Positions 39,011 to 49,888 of a stretch of DNA of 64,000 nt are shown here, one piece after another. The stretch is from Salvelinus alpinus (Eukaryota; Chordata; Actinopteri; Salmoniformes; Salmonidae), in assembly GCF_045679555.1 (NCBI RefSeq), contig NC_092098.1, positions 19,808,038 to 19,872,037 on the forward strand, given 5' to 3'. The notes under the pieces are model-generated. The model was not told the DNA's origin. It was given only the letters and a program-made list of their open reading frames with translations, and ran no database searches. A program made the position numbers and the translations under genes. The stretch's first letter is position 1. Every line of letters starts with the position of its first letter.

Positions 39011-39355
39011 TTTTGACAAGGAGTCAATGCCATTCCATGGGTTATTTCAGAGGCATGTCTTATTAGGGGCGTGGCTTTCACATTGTTATTTTAATCACTG
39101 GTAGAGTAAATGCCTTTCCTGTACATCACGTTAAGTTGGTGCATTGCCATTTCAATTTTCATTTAAAAAATGAACACATTACACATTTTAATGTAACATT
39201 AATAACATAATTATTTACATATTGTTACAAAGTGGTAACTATCCCAACATTGGGATTTGCATAGGCTTTTAAGGAACTCTTACATATTTGTAAACTTCAT
39301 TAAAGCTACTAAACTGTCAGTGTTCCACCTTAACATATGTTAACTGATGCATCAT

Positions 39356-39851
39356 TGTCAGGACCCGGTGAGAGAAACAGTCACTAATAGTCGGCAGAAC
39401 CCAGAAGATGAGGCAGACTCAGCAGTACTAGAGATGGTGGTTTAATAAAAGGACAAGATCTTCAGGCAAAGAATATAAATCCACCACGTCCAAAAATAAA
39501 GCCAAGAGGCACAAAATGGATATCCTCCAAAATACAAAGAAACTCCACAAAGTGGTAAAAACAGCAGGGAAAAACAAACCTCAAAAGACTACTCAAAAAT
39601 ACACAAGCACTAAACCAGAGAACCTCTGGAAAATCCAATAAGAGAAATATATGTTCACAACAAGGCTGGGGCTGGGTGCTAACATAAACACTGAGCAAAG
39701 AACTGAGGAACACACAGGGTTTAAATACTAACAAGGGAATGACACACAGGTGCAAACAATAATAGAGCAAGGAAAAAACAAAAGGTACAAAAAAGGTGCA
39801 ATGGGGACATCTAGTGACCAAAACCTGAACAGTCCTGGCCAAAACCTGACA
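39356..39851 (-). repeat. 3' LTR of the Gypsy element
   Basis: 496 bp, ending in the short inverted repeat tgtcagg...cctgaca. It contains ataaacactgagc where the other LTR has atacaaacactgagc. Minus-strand TATTTAAA lies about 31 bp before the predicted transcript start. Confidence 0.97.
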
Positions 39852-39866
39852 GAATCCCCCTCCTAG
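39852..39866 (-). promoter_or_regulatory. Polypurine tract for plus-strand priming
   Basis: The minus strand reads AGGAGGGGGATTC immediately before the 3' LTR, the usual plus-strand primer of LTR retrotransposons. It overlaps the pol stop codon. Confidence 0.85.
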
Positions 39867-42800
39867 GAACGGCTCCTGACGTTCCTACCAGCCTTCTCAG
39901 GGTGGAGGGCCCTGAACTGACGAATGAGGTCAGGGTCCAGTATGTCCTTGGCAGGAACCCAGGAGCGCTCCTCGGGACCGTAGCCTTCCCAGTCCACCAG
40001 ATACTGCCAGGACCGCTGCACCCGGCGGGAATCCAGTATCCGGTGGACGGTATAAGCCGACTGGCCTCCGATGACACGGGGCGGAGGGGGAGGTCTGCCT
40101 GCCGGGATAAGGGGAGAAAAAACAACAGGTTTTAATAAAGAAATGTGAAATGTTGGATTGATCTTAAGGGATCTGGGTAAGTGCAGGCGAAAAGTAACGG
40201 GATTGACTCTGTTGGCAATCTTAAAGGGACCGATGAATCTCTGGGAAAGCTTACGAGACTCCACCCGTAGCGGTAAGTTCTTTGTTGAGAGCCATACTCT
40301 CTGGCCGGGGTACAGGGTAGGACCGGGACGGCGACGTCTGTTGGCTTGTCGCTGGTACTGCTGTGAGGAACGCAGAAGATTAAGACGGGCCTTCTTCCAC
40401 GTAAGCCGACAGCGTCTGATGAACCTCGAGGCTGAAGGCACTCTGACTTCTGCCTCCTGGTCCGGGAACAATAGAGGAGCATAGCCAAACTGACACTCGT
40501 GCGGGGATATACCAGTGGAGGAGGAGCACAAGGTGTTGTGCGCGTACTCGGCCCAAACAATGAAGGATGACCATGTGGACGGGTTGTTGGAAACCATACA
40601 TCTGAGGGTGGTTTCCAGCTCCTGATTCATCCTCTCGGTTTGGCCGTTGGACTCCGGATGGTACCCTGAAGATAAACTGGCCGTGGCCCCTATGAGTTGG
40701 CAGAAGGCCTTCCAAAACCTTGAGGCGAACTGGGGACCTCTGTCGGAAACCATATCTTGCGGAATGCCAAAGACTCGGAACACATGGTTAATCACCAACT
40801 CAGCTGTTTCCTTGGCAGAAGGTAATTTGGTCAAGGGAACAAACCTGGCCGCCTTAGAAAACCTGTCGATGATGACTAGGATAGTAGTATTACCATGGGA
40901 CGGAGGAAGGCCAGTAATAAAGTCCAACGAGATATGGGACCAGGGTCGGTGGGGAATAGATAAAGGGTGAAGGAGTCCTTGAGGGCGGAGGTGAGAAGAT
41001 TTGCCCTGGCAGCACACGGGACAGGCCTTGACGAAAGTGGCAACGTCTTCTCTTATGGTGGGCCACCAGAACTTACGCTGAATGAACTCCAAGGTGCGAC
41101 CTACGCCCGGGTGACAGGTGAGGCGAGAGGAGTGCCCCCACAGAAGGACTTGGGATCTTGCTGCCTTGGGAACAAACAACCGATTGGCAGGACCTCCCTT
41201 AGGACCCGGTTCGATGGCTTGAGCTTGTCTCACGGTATCCTCAACTTGCCACGAGATTGGAGCCACGATCTTAGCGGCAGGAAGAACAGTCATGTCAGTA
41301 TCTTCTCGAATGGCAGGAGAGTAGACTCGTGACAAGGCGTCCGGTTTGAGATTCTTCGACCCGGGTCTATAGGTGAGGATAAACTGGAATCGGCTGAAGA
41401 AAAGAGACCATCGAGCTTGTCTGGAGTTCAACCGCTTCGCCTGCTGGATATACTCCAGATTTTTGTGGTCCGTAAGCACTTGAAATGGTTGAGAAGCCCC
41501 CTCGAGCCAGTGTCTCCATTCCTTCAATGCCATCTTAACCGCTAGGAGTTCACGATCCCCCACATCGTAATTCCTCTCGGCCGGGGTAAGCCGGTGAGAG
41601 AAGAAGGCGCAAGGATGAAGCCTTTTGTCTTCCCCCCTCTGAGACAGGACAGCTCCAACACCAACCTCTGATGCGTCTACCTCCACCACAAAAGGTTCAT
41701 CCGCCGTCGGTAGTGTCAGGATGGGAGCAGAGAGGATGCGCTGCTTGAGTCCTTGGAAGGCCGTCTCAGCTTCTCTTCCCCACAGAAACCTTGTGTTGCC
41801 ACCCTTGGTTACAGCTGCGAGAGGGGCTGCCACCGAGCTGAAGTTCTTGATGAACTTGCGATAAAAGTTAGTGAAGCCCAGGAAACGCTGAACTTCCTTA
41901 ACGGACTTGGGGGTGGGCCAATCCACTACCGCCCCTACCTTCTTGGGGTCCATCTGGACTCGACCGGGTTCCACTACAAATCCCAGGAATTGTACTCGAG
42001 AGGAATGGAATTCACACTTTTCCGGCTTAACGTACAAATGGCTGTCTAGGAGGCGTTTGAGCACTTGTCTGACATGCTTAGTGTGTTCTTGAAGGGAGCT
42101 CGAAAAGATGAGGATGTCATCCAAGTAAACAAACACGAAAATGTTAAGCATATCCCTAAGCACATCGTTTATGAGCGCTTGGAACACAGCCGGGGCGTTG
42201 GTCAGGCCGAAGGGCATCACCAAGTATTCGTAGTGACCAGTAGGCGTGTTGAAAGCGGTCTTCCACTCGTCACCGGGTTTGATACGCACAAGATAGTATG
42301 CGTTCCGTAGGTCAGGCTTAGTGAAGACCACTGCTTCCTGGAGCAGCTCAAAGGCTGTGGCCATAAGGGGTAGTGGGTAGCGGTTACGGACGGTTATGGC
42401 ATTAAGTCCCCGGTAGTCGATGCAAGGACGTAATCCACCGTCTTTTTTGGCCACAAAGAAAAACCCTGCTCCCGCCGGCGAGGTGGATGGACGCATGAGG
42501 CCTGCTGCCAGAGCGTCCTTGATGTAGGTATCCATAGCAGCTCGTTCGGGAGGAGATAGGGAAAAGATCCGACCCCTGGGGGGGCAGGTGCCCGGAAACA
42601 GGTCGATGGGGCAATCGTAAGGTCTATGGGGTGGTAGTTTGGTGGCCCTCTGTTTGCTAAATACCGGTTTGAGGTCATGGTAACACTCGGGAACTCGGGA
42701 CAGGTCGATGGATTCTAGAGACTCGGGAGGGGAACTCGGGGAACTAGGGAAGATACAAGTGGCTTGGCACGTAGGACCCCACTGCTTGATAGTGCCCACA

Positions 42801-43585
42801 GACCAGTCGATGTGAGGGTTATGGCTGTGAAGCCAGGGGTATCCAAGGACGAGAGGGAACTCGGAACACAAGGTCAGATGAAAGTTCATCACTTCCTGGT
42901 GTTGGGAAACTGAAAGTCGCAAGGGGGTAGTGACACGAGTGACAAGTCCAGATCCCAAAGGGCTTCCATCCAACGTAGTAACCCTTATGGGGTCACTAAG
43001 AGGTTCAGAGGGAACGCCATTCTCCTTCGCCCAAACACCATCCATGAAGTTACCTGCGGCTCCAGAGTCTACCAAGGCTTGAAGGGGAAGCTCGTGGTTG
43101 TCCCAAGAAAGGGTAACTGGAATAAGCAGGCGGTAGTTGGATGGATGGGAGGAGGTTATGTTTCCCGTTACAGTCCTCCCAGGCCTGCACGGGAGAGTGC
43201 GTTTTCCCTGGAGCCCGGAACACGTGGAGAGGAAATGGCCCGGTTTGCCGCAATATAGACAACATCGCTCCCTTATCCGGCGGTCTCTCTCAGCCTGGGA
43301 GATGCGTCCAACCTGCATGGGTTCCGGTGGAGTCAGCGAGGATAAAGGTGGAGACTCGGAACTGGGACCGATAGGAGCTAGGGTGAGAGATCTACGGTTG
43401 AGCTCTCTCTCTCTCAGACGCTGGTCTATGCGTGAAGCCAACTTGATCAGGGACTCGAGGTTGTCAGGTGGTTCCCGAGTGGCCAGTTCATCTTGGATGG
43501 TGTCGGAAAGACCCTTCAAAAAACACATTGGGCGCCTCGTTGTTCCAGCCACTCGCTGCTGCCACCGTGCGGAACTGGATGGCAT
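39863..43585 (-). CDS. Gypsy pol (with gag C-terminus), chromovirus polyprotein
   Basis: A 1240-aa uninterrupted frame. In order: capsid remainder; CCHC zinc knuckle (about 108-122, [14 protein letters not shown]); aspartic protease DSGA (173-176); reverse transcriptase with YLDD (487-490); RNase H (about 630-750, D636, E679, D705); integrase with an HHCC zinc finger (H818, H825, C855, C858) and DD35E core (D888, D948, E984); and a C-terminal chromodomain (about 1178-1230, [17 protein letters not shown]), which in this group steers integration to marked chromatin. The nominal Met at 43585 is not a true start, because the frame is entered from gag. [10 protein letters not shown] replaces the more usual KLDLRNAYHL before an intact catalytic Asp. 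All catalytic residues I can check are present. Confidence 0.95.
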   Translation of the reverse strand: MPSSSARWQQRVAGTTRRPMCFLKGLSDTIQDELATREPPDNLESLIKLASRIDQRLRERELNRRSLTLAPIGPSSESPPLSSLTPPEPMQVGRISQAERDRRIRERCCLYCGKPGHFLSTCSGLQGKRTLPCRPGRTVTGNITSSHPSNYRLLIPVTLSWDNHELPLQALVDSGAAGNFMDGVWAKENGVPSEPLSDPIRVTTLDGSPLGSGLVTRVTTPLRLSVSQHQEVMNFHLTLCSEFPLVLGYPWLHSHNPHIDWSVGTIKQWGPTCQATCIFPSSPSSPPESLESIDLSRVPECYHDLKPVFSKQRATKLPPHRPYDCPIDLFPGTCPPRGRIFSLSPPERAAMDTYIKDALAAGLMRPSTSPAGAGFFFVAKKDGGLRPCIDYRGLNAITVRNRYPLPLMATAFELLQEAVVFTKPDLRNAYYLVRIKPGDEWKTAFNTPTGHYEYLVMPFGLTNAPAVFQALINDVLRDMLNIFVFVYLDDILIFSSSLQEHTKHVRQVLKRLLDSHLYVKPEKCEFHSSRVQFLGFVVEPGRVQMDPKKVGAVVDWPTPKSVKEVQRFLGFTNFYRKFIKNFSSVAAPLAAVTKGGNTRFLWGREAETAFQGLKQRILSAPILTLPTADEPFVVEVDASEVGVGAVLSQRGEDKRLHPCAFFSHRLTPAERNYDVGDRELLAVKMALKEWRHWLEGASQPFQVLTDHKNLEYIQQAKRLNSRQARWSLFFSRFQFILTYRPGSKNLKPDALSRVYSPAIREDTDMTVLPAAKIVAPISWQVEDTVRQAQAIEPGPKGGPANRLFVPKAARSQVLLWGHSSRLTCHPGVGRTLEFIQRKFWWPTIREDVATFVKACPVCCQGKSSHLRPQGLLHPLSIPHRPWSHISLDFITGLPPSHGNTTILVIIDRFSKAARFVPLTKLPSAKETAELVINHVFRVFGIPQDMVSDRGPQFASRFWKAFCQLIGATASLSSGYHPESNGQTERMNQELETTLRCMVSNNPSTWSSFIVWAEYAHNTLCSSSTGISPHECQFGYAPLLFPDQEAEVRVPSASRFIRRCRLTWKKARLNLLRSSQQYQRQANRRRRPGPTLYPGQRVWLSTKNLPLRVESRKLSQRFIGPFKIANRVNPVTFRLHLPRSLKINPTFHISLLKPVVFSPLIPAGRPPPPPRVIGGQSAYTVHRILDSRRVQRSWQYLVDWEGYGPEERSWVPAKDILDPDLIRQFRALHPEKAGRNVRSRS

Positions 43586-44144
43586 AGTCCGTCACGCTGC
43601 GCCGACCTTGGCTGAGAGTCAGGAGCTGTTTGGCTGAGTCAGGACCCCTGGTGGGATCTTGAAACACTCGCTTGAATTCCTCAGCAAAGGTAGAGTAGCT
43701 GGCACAGCAGGGACTTTGGGCATCCCACACAGCAGTAGCCCAGGCTAGGGCTTTTTCCGACAGCAGGGTGATGATATATGCTATCTTGGACCGGTCGGTG
43801 GGAAACGACGAGGGTTGCAGCTCGAAGGAGAGAGAACATTGGGTGAAAAACCCCTTACAAACACTCGGATCACCTGAGAACCGTTGGGGAGGCGGCAGAC
43901 GAGGTTCAGCCAGGGGGTTAACTGCCACGGGCACTTGAATCTGATGAACTGGAGCAGAAGCGGTTGCAGGGGAAAGTTGATCAGAAATCTGTTTTATGGA
44001 AGTCATCATCTCCGACAGAAGTTGAGAATGTCCAGCCAGTAAGGCCTCTTGCTGAACCAGAGCAGCTTCGTGACGTTGGACAGTCCCCTCGTGGTGGGAC
44101 AGCATGGGAAAAAAGTCCTGGGTACTGGCTGCCTCTGGGTTCAT
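43488..44144 (-). pseudogene. Gypsy gag, N-terminal part, frame broken
   Basis: A 218-aa frame starts at the ATG 19 bp inside the primer-binding site (MNPEAASTQDFF). It has a coiled-coil-like segment (about 20-55), a Pro/Ala linker and a retrotransposon capsid core (RFSGDPSVCKGFFTQCSLSF, then FAEEFKRVFQDP). The frame is lost at a run of six T on the minus strand (43523-43518). The capsid continues in another frame ([13 protein letters not shown]), which also carries the zinc knuckle and all of pol. The break lies inside the capsid, not at a gag-pol boundary, so I read it as a mutation or base-call error rather than programmed frameshifting. Confidence 0.85.
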
Positions 44145-44151
44145 TTTAATG

Positions 44152-44163
44152 GCTCAGTGTTTC
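44152..44163 (-). promoter_or_regulatory. Primer-binding site (self-priming type)
   Basis: Directly inside the 5' LTR the minus strand reads GAAACACTGAGC. It does not start with TGG as tRNA-primed sites do. It is complementary over 11 nt to GCTCAGTGTTT in the LTR (44506-44496), which lies about 31 nt after the TATTTAAA box, where the transcript should begin. This is the Tf1/sushi self-priming arrangement. Confidence 0.8.
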
Positions 44164-44656
44164 TGTCAGGACCCGGTGAGAGAAACAGTCACTAATAGTC
44201 GGCAGAACCCAGAAGATGAGGCAGACTCAGCAGTACTAGAGATGGTGGTTTAATAAAAGGACAAGATCTTCAGGCAAAGAATATAAATCCACCACGTCCA
44301 AAAATAAAGCCAAGAGGCACAAAATGGATATCCTCCAAAATACAAAGAAACTCCACAAAGTGGTAAAAACAGCAGGGAAAAACAAACCTCAAAAGACTAC
44401 TCAAAAATACACAAGCACTAAACCAGAGAACCTCTGGAAAATCCAATAAGAGAAATATATGTTCACAACAAGGCTGGGGCTGGGTGCTAACATACAAACA
44501 CTGAGCAAAGAACTGAGGAACACACAGGGTTTAAATACTAACAAGGGAATGACACACAGGTGCAAACAATAATAGAGCAAGGAAAAAACAAAAGGTACAA
44601 AAAAGGTGCAATGGGGACATCTAGTGACCAAAACCTGAACAGTCCTGGCCAAAACC
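44164..44656 (-). repeat. 5' LTR of the Gypsy element
   Basis: 493 bp, identical to the other LTR except for a 2-bp insertion and absence of the last five bases (tgaca on the + strand) at its outer edge. The promoter TATTTAAA is at 44537-44530 on the minus strand and the predicted transcript start near 44506. Confidence 0.95.
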
Positions 44657-46778
44657 GGCTGTATTTCTGTATTCTGAAAGTTATATATCTTGAAAACTTG
44701 ATTGCTGACAAACAAAACATTTTGGGACTATCAACAATGGACTAATGAAACAAATAACAAAATAACGTTTTTGGATGGAGTTTTCCTTTAACAATATAAC
44801 AGAACAGATTAACCAGAATAACATTTACTCTCATGTTTGGCCAAAAGTAACAATCTGAAAGCCACGCCCCTACTTCCAGTCTTCTGTTCTGAACCGCTGG
44901 GTCATATCTCAATAACTCAGCATTAATAACCCAGCCTCAACAACCCAACCTTTCTCTTTTTAAAGAAAACAACCCAACTGCTGTAAGTGATCCAACGCCT
45001 GCAACCCAGCAGCTGGGTCATCAAAACAGCCCAGCATTTTTTGGGGTGTATCCAGCTATAAGGATATTGGGAAGCCGTTTTACGTGACTGTACATGGAAT
45101 ATGAAATCTGATTTACAGTGAACGGATTACATAAAACAAAAACACACACCATCTTGCCTTGCATCTAGTAAAGTCTCCATTATGAAACAGGCTGTCGCAT
45201 GACATGCTGTCTGATAGAATATGCATGGGCAGGTGATGGAGAAATAAAACTGAGGAACCATATGTTGGCTTCAGCTCAGATGATTTCCACTGGGGTGGAT
45301 TACTTAGTGGAGACCTTTATTAGCTCCAAGAGGCCATATGAGGTCACACACCACCACCACCATTGTCCACAATCAACAGAAATGAATACTGACTCACTGT
45401 TCACTGCTCCATACAGTGTTTCCTGCTGCACTGATACAGATGACAATATTTAAAAGATGACAATATACAAAAGTCTTCATTAGGTTTAGTGCTGACCGCA
45501 GATACCTGTGTACATGGAATACATACATGCACTATAGCCCACATTTCATCAGTGCTTTGTACAAGAGTACAGGTGTGATGGCATTGACTGATTGCAGAAT
45601 TCCATTTCTGTTAGGAAATTAAATGTATGCCATAACTTCTAAAAGAAAATAAGCATGGTATGTTTTCACACAACTGAGTGCACCATACCATGTACATCAC
45701 ACCATGACTTGAAAGTTTACAAGGACTAATAAGTCACAAATAACAGACAATACAATATTCAAAACCAAACATACCAAGACAAAACAATTAAAGATACTCA
45801 GACATATTCACAGGTTGTTTAATTACCAGGGTTGGGGTAAACACAAGACAGGAAAGGAAGGAACAGGCCAAGACAGGACAGAACTGGACAAGACAGGACA
45901 GGACCGGACAAAACAAGACTGGTGGATAAGCTGCGGGTTAGCATAGGGCTGTGAATTAGGTAGGAGGTGCCATACTTGACGTTGTCTGGGGTTTCTGAGG
46001 GCAATGTTGGATAGGAATGTTTCCCAGATTGAGTTAAAGTCCTTCAGTTTGTTAGCTGAAGGTAGATCTCTCCAGGGAGGCCAGGTTCAGACAATAGGTT
46101 AAGCCAGTGTATGGTTGAAACATTCAATCTGCTTTTCCAGTTTAGCGTAATCACTTTTTTTTACAGATTGGGAAATATAAGGCACGTCTTAAGTGGTTTT
46201 AGATAGGAATCTTCTATTTCAATCCAGGAAAGTGAGTTTGCACTCTGATAATTGAGACATTTGGCTATGGTAGTAATTTGAAAGGTCAAATAATATTAAA
46301 TCTTGAGATAGAACGGTTAATGGTTTCAAACCATTTCTGTGGTTCCAATGCTAATTTAACCATGATCATCTTATCTAATCATCGGTTTTAGGGTGTGGTC
46401 CTAATAAAGTGATGTTTTATAACATCCCCCACCCCCCCACAGTGTCCATATTCTATTATCCCATTAAGTGGACATCCTTATGTCAGAGAGAATGTAGAAA
46501 GAGTGATGGTCATGGTTGTCATTTATACTTTAGAGTAGACCATGAAGTGTTATTATTAGCCAAGATGTGTGACATTTTAAATTAGTAACGTTTGATATCT
46601 GAAATGGTACTTCTTCACAAGAGGATCAGTCAGCTTTCGCTCAACATGGAGGATAATTGGACTATAAAGTCAGCCAAAGATTGCATATGAAACATGTCAT
46701 TAACATCTAGTGAGAGAATGAGAGAGAGGGAGATTGAGAGAAAAAGAAAATGAAAGACAGAAAAGAAAAGAAAACTGT
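44657..46778. other. Intergenic DNA with small repeats
   Basis: It holds a MITE-like stretch at about 44880-45060, rich in aacccagc and gctgggtca motifs in inverted orientation, and a degenerate acaggac tandem repeat at 45847-45922. A GA/AAAG-rich patch lies at 46710-46775. Nothing else is recognised. Confidence 0.45.
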
Positions 46779-47136
46779 TGTCACAGCCATTGGAAAAAGA
46801 GGACCAAGGTGCAGCGTGGTGAGCGTACATTTTATTTTATTTATAAAAATGACGCCGAACAAAACAATAAACACTACAAAAACAAACCGTGAAGCTAAAG
46901 GCTATGTGCCCTAAACAAAGTCAACTTCCCACAAAGACAGGTGGAAAAAAGGGCTACCTAAGTATGGTTCTCAGTCAGAGACAACGATAGACAGCTGCCT
47001 CAGATTGAGGACCACACCCGGCCAAACACAGAGAAATAGAAAACATAGAAATAAAGAAACTAGAATGCCCACCCTAGTCACACCCTGGCCTAACCAAAAT
47101 AGAGAATAAAAGCCTCTCTATGGCCAGGGCGTGACA
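46779..47136 (-). mobile_element. Solo LTR (TGTCACAG...GCGTGACA)
   Basis: A 358-bp block with LTR-type ends. It resembles the reverse complement of the LTR at 49889-50311 in several places (for example ggccagggcgtgaca here against tgtcacgccctggcc there). Flanks actgt and gtacc do not match, so the target duplication is lost or this is the edge of a larger element extending rightwards. Confidence 0.7.
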
Positions 47137-47390
47137 GTACCATTACAAATACACCATGACAGCGCAATACACAAGGGGTGGAACAGTGGCAAAGGTACCC
47201 ACAGGACAAACAGAATAATATTAGTCTGAGGAGAGATTAAATAGCATTAATACAACAAAAATAATTCTAAACACACCTTTAGTTTACAGAGTTAAACAGA
47301 TGTATTTTTTCTTCATAATAAGCAGGAGTAATATTCTTAGAGTTGCGGACTCCGGCCGCAAAACCTGACTCTAAAGGGGAGGGTCCTGGT
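47137..47390. other. Unassigned sequence between LTR and tandem repeat
   Basis: No feature recognised. It could be internal sequence of the LTR element to its left. Confidence 0.3.
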
Positions 47391-47489
47391 GGGCTTCCTT
47401 TACGGCGGCGGCTCTGGTGCGGGACGTAGACCCCCCTCCGCCTCTGGCTCCCCTCACTTTGGTGGCACCTCTGGTGCGGGGACCCTCGC

Positions 47490-47760
47490 CGCCGACCCCG
47501 GACTGGGGACCCTCGCTGGAGGCTCCGGACTGGAGGCCGTCGCTGGAGGCTCCGGACTGGAGGCCGTCGCTGGAGACTCCGGACTGGAGGCCGTCGCTGG
47601 AGACTCCGGACTGGAGGCCGTCGCTGGAGGCTCCGGACTGGAGGCCGTCGCTGGAGGCTCCGGACTGGAGGCCTTCGTTCCATGACTCCTCACTGGAGGC
47701 TTCATGCCATGGATCATCACTGGAGGCTTCTTGCCATAGATCATCACTGGAGGCTTCATG
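47490..47760. repeat. 27-bp GC-rich tandem repeat and a 27-30-bp variant
   Basis: About seven units of gctggaggctccggactgga followed by ggccgtc (27 bp) run to about 47675. Then two or three longer units follow (gaggcttcatgccatggatc, then atcactg) to about 47765. Because 27 is divisible by three, all frames stay open: GGSGLEAVA and EAPDWRPSL on the + strand, RRPPVRSLQ on the - strand. I see no evidence of a host gene. Similar arrays occur inside salmonid LTR elements. Confidence 0.85.
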
Positions 47761-47890
47761 TCATGGACAAGGCGTGACAACTGTATTGTCAGGTTTAGAA
47801 GGAAGGAGGGTTGGATGGAGACAGCCAGGGCAAAGGAGAAGCTGGTGGAGACACAAGGCTGGTGTTTGAGGGGCAAGAGAGAGAGTGAGA

Positions 47891-48009
47891 GAAGAAGGCA
47901 GGGGGGAGGGAGAGAAAGAGGCAGAGAGAGGGAGAGAAGAAGGCAGGGGGGAGGGAGAGAAAGAGGCAGAGAGAGGGAGAGAAGAAGGCAGGGGGGAGGG
48001 ATAGAAAGA
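47891..48009 (+). repeat. 45-bp purine-rich tandem repeat, about 2.7 units
   Basis: Units begin gaagaaggcaggggggaggg at 47891, 47936 and 47981. The minus-strand Leu/Ser/Pro open frames here are artefacts. Confidence 0.93.
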
Positions 48010-48422
48010 AGGAGTGTTACAGTGAATGGCAGAGAGTGCCAGGGGTGTGCTTCGACATTCATCGCAGTGATGGTCTGGAGAAGGATGGTTAATCTTTGTC
48101 ACATTGCCCTGACATCTCTGACATCACTACATGACTTCACGTCACAGGGAATCCAGGACAAACATGGAGGAGCTACACATGCTAACTGCACATCTGTATA
48201 CCTCCAGTCAGGAACAGCCATGTGTTCATTAGTGGCTTCAATGACACAAAACATCCAGTTAGACAGGTCAGTGCCCCTTAATACAGTCATTGTTGGTCAG
48301 CTCAGAAAAGTTGGTCAGTCCCCCCCCACACACACACATATACACACACCAACACACCCACACACACATCATTATCTTGCCTAATGATCAGCCATTCTAA
48401 CACACAAACACTCATACATACT

Positions 48423-48424
<2 letters not shown>

Positions 48425-48514
<90 letters not shown>
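48425..48514 (+). repeat. (CA)n microsatellite, about 45 units
   Basis: A pure AC run, preceded by shorter CA patches at 48328-48368. Confidence 0.98.
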
Positions 48515-48516
<2 letters not shown>

Positions 48517-49230
48517 CTTCTTCCTTAATGAGTCTAGTTTTAATGACTCTAGTTAATTAGGTGAACATAATCTTCTGGTGAAAGCCCAATACAGCCTTTA
48601 CAGCGAATAAATAAATTGCCAGTGTATTTAATACTGACGGGCTATGTGCAGCCTACACAGAACAGTCTCCCTTATTACTTTGTGCTTAGAGATTGACTAC
48701 TAGCTTGATGATCAGAGCAGTCATGGCTCGTTTCTGCTGATTCTTCGTTTTTAAAAACTGCTTGGGTGTGCATTCTATTATCGAATGATACACTGGTACC
48801 CTTATGTATAAAAGATGTGAACACCATTTTCCTGTCACCATATGCCAACAGCTATACAGAGCTTGAATCCCTGGACTGCCTCCTATTCCTATTATGACAT
48901 GTGGAAGACATCTATCTCAGTGCCTTGACCATATAAATATTGTAGAGTCCATGGATTATATTTCTATGCCCTTGACCCAGGTCTACTCTCTGATCCGTGT
49001 GTCTAGCGGATGCAGGGAGCTGCACACCCCCCTCAGGCAGTCCATCTCCCAGGGCTATGATTTAGAGCAAGAGGAAAGAGCCATTGGCAGGTTTAAAACA
49101 TTCTGTTACCAGGCCAGCTCCCCAAGTAAACAGATAACACAGCTTGGCAGCTATTCAATAAGACTCCTACCACACTACAGCTGTGATTCTCATAGATACC
49201 CCCACCCCAATTTAAAAAAATGTTTTACAG
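48515..49230. other. Intergenic DNA, nothing recognised
   Basis: The 118-aa open frame at 48894-49250 shows no family features I can name, and I do not call it a gene. Confidence 0.35.
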
Positions 49231-49810
49231 GTACCGTCCTGATTCCCTAAATAACCTGCTGTCTCCCTTCCTCCATGCTTGATTTAAGGAACATCTGGAG
49301 AGTTATTTTTTTGCAGGTACCGTTGTCACGTTGGTATGAAGAAATTCGGGAGACAGGCGCAGGAATGAGTAATATATTTCTTTATTATACCCCAAATTAC
49401 GGCGTGCCGTGTAAAGGCATGGGGACGAAGACCAAACAAACACGTACACAAAACACAGGGTTGAAACCCAAACAAAAGAGCGAGGAGTACCTCGAATACA
49501 TACACACGCGCACAATGATTAACACACAGGACGAGACTCGTAATCATCTGCACAATCCACAATGGCACGAAAGCCAAGACACACAGCACAGGTACTCACA
49601 CGCACATAGTAACAATAATCGACAAGACCATGGAAACCAAAGGGCACATATCACATATATACAAATACTAATCAGTGGGAATAGGGGGCAGGTGTGCGTG
49701 ATGAAAGTTCCGGAGGGATCCGTGACAACCGTCATAATTCCCTAAATAACCTGCTGTCTCCCTTCCTCCATGCTTGATTTAAGGAACATCTGGAGAGTTA
49801 TTTTCATGTC
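49231..49810 (+). repeat. 86-bp tandem duplication split by a solo LTR
   Basis: A unit starting gtaccgtcctgattccctaa (49231-49316) is followed by a second copy starting at 49317. That copy is interrupted after seven bases by the LTR at 49324-49727 and resumes at 49733 with cataattccctaaataacct through about 49805. Confidence 0.88.
49324..49727 (-). mobile_element. Solo LTR with perfect 5-bp target duplication
   Basis: A 404-bp block beginning TGTCACG and ending CGTGACA, flanked by ACCGT on both sides (49319-49323, 49728-49732). There is no internal coding sequence. Orientation is inferred from A-rich + strand content similar to the minus-strand LTRs. Confidence 0.88.
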
Positions 49811-49888
49811 TGCTAGTGCCTAAATGACTCAAAACACAGAAGGCCTGAGCAGCGGAGAGTCAGTTACAGTAGGAGCACATACAGTACC

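Larger units (their letters stand above)
39356..44656 (-). mobile_element. Gypsy-type LTR retrotransposon (chromovirus), nearly complete
   Basis: The 5.3-kb element lies on the minus strand: 5' LTR 44656-44164, primer-binding site, gag-pol, polypurine tract, 3' LTR 39851-39356. Domain order is gag, zinc knuckle, protease, reverse transcriptase, RNase H, integrase, chromodomain, which identifies the Metaviridae chromovirus branch. The LTRs differ only by one 2-bp indel, so insertion was recent. A frame break in gag and the loss of five terminal bases of the 5' LTR suggest this copy cannot move by itself. No target duplication is visible (atcat on the left, ggctg on the right). Confidence 0.96.

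Noticed and set aside
43515-43526. Programmed -1 frameshift between gag and pol
   Set aside because: A -1 shift at the T run leads to an immediate stop, and the site lies within the capsid before the zinc knuckle.
40132-43637. Plus-strand open frames of 77-166 aa inside the Gypsy element
   Set aside because: They are antisense shadows of the intact minus-strand pol frame.
47417-48384. Open frames of 150-208 aa on both strands
   Set aside because: They span the 27-bp and 45-bp tandem repeats; several frames are open at once, which is typical of such repeats.
48894-49250. 118-aa open frame as a host gene
   Set aside because: No recognisable domain, no splice structure, and it runs into duplicated and LTR-disrupted sequence.
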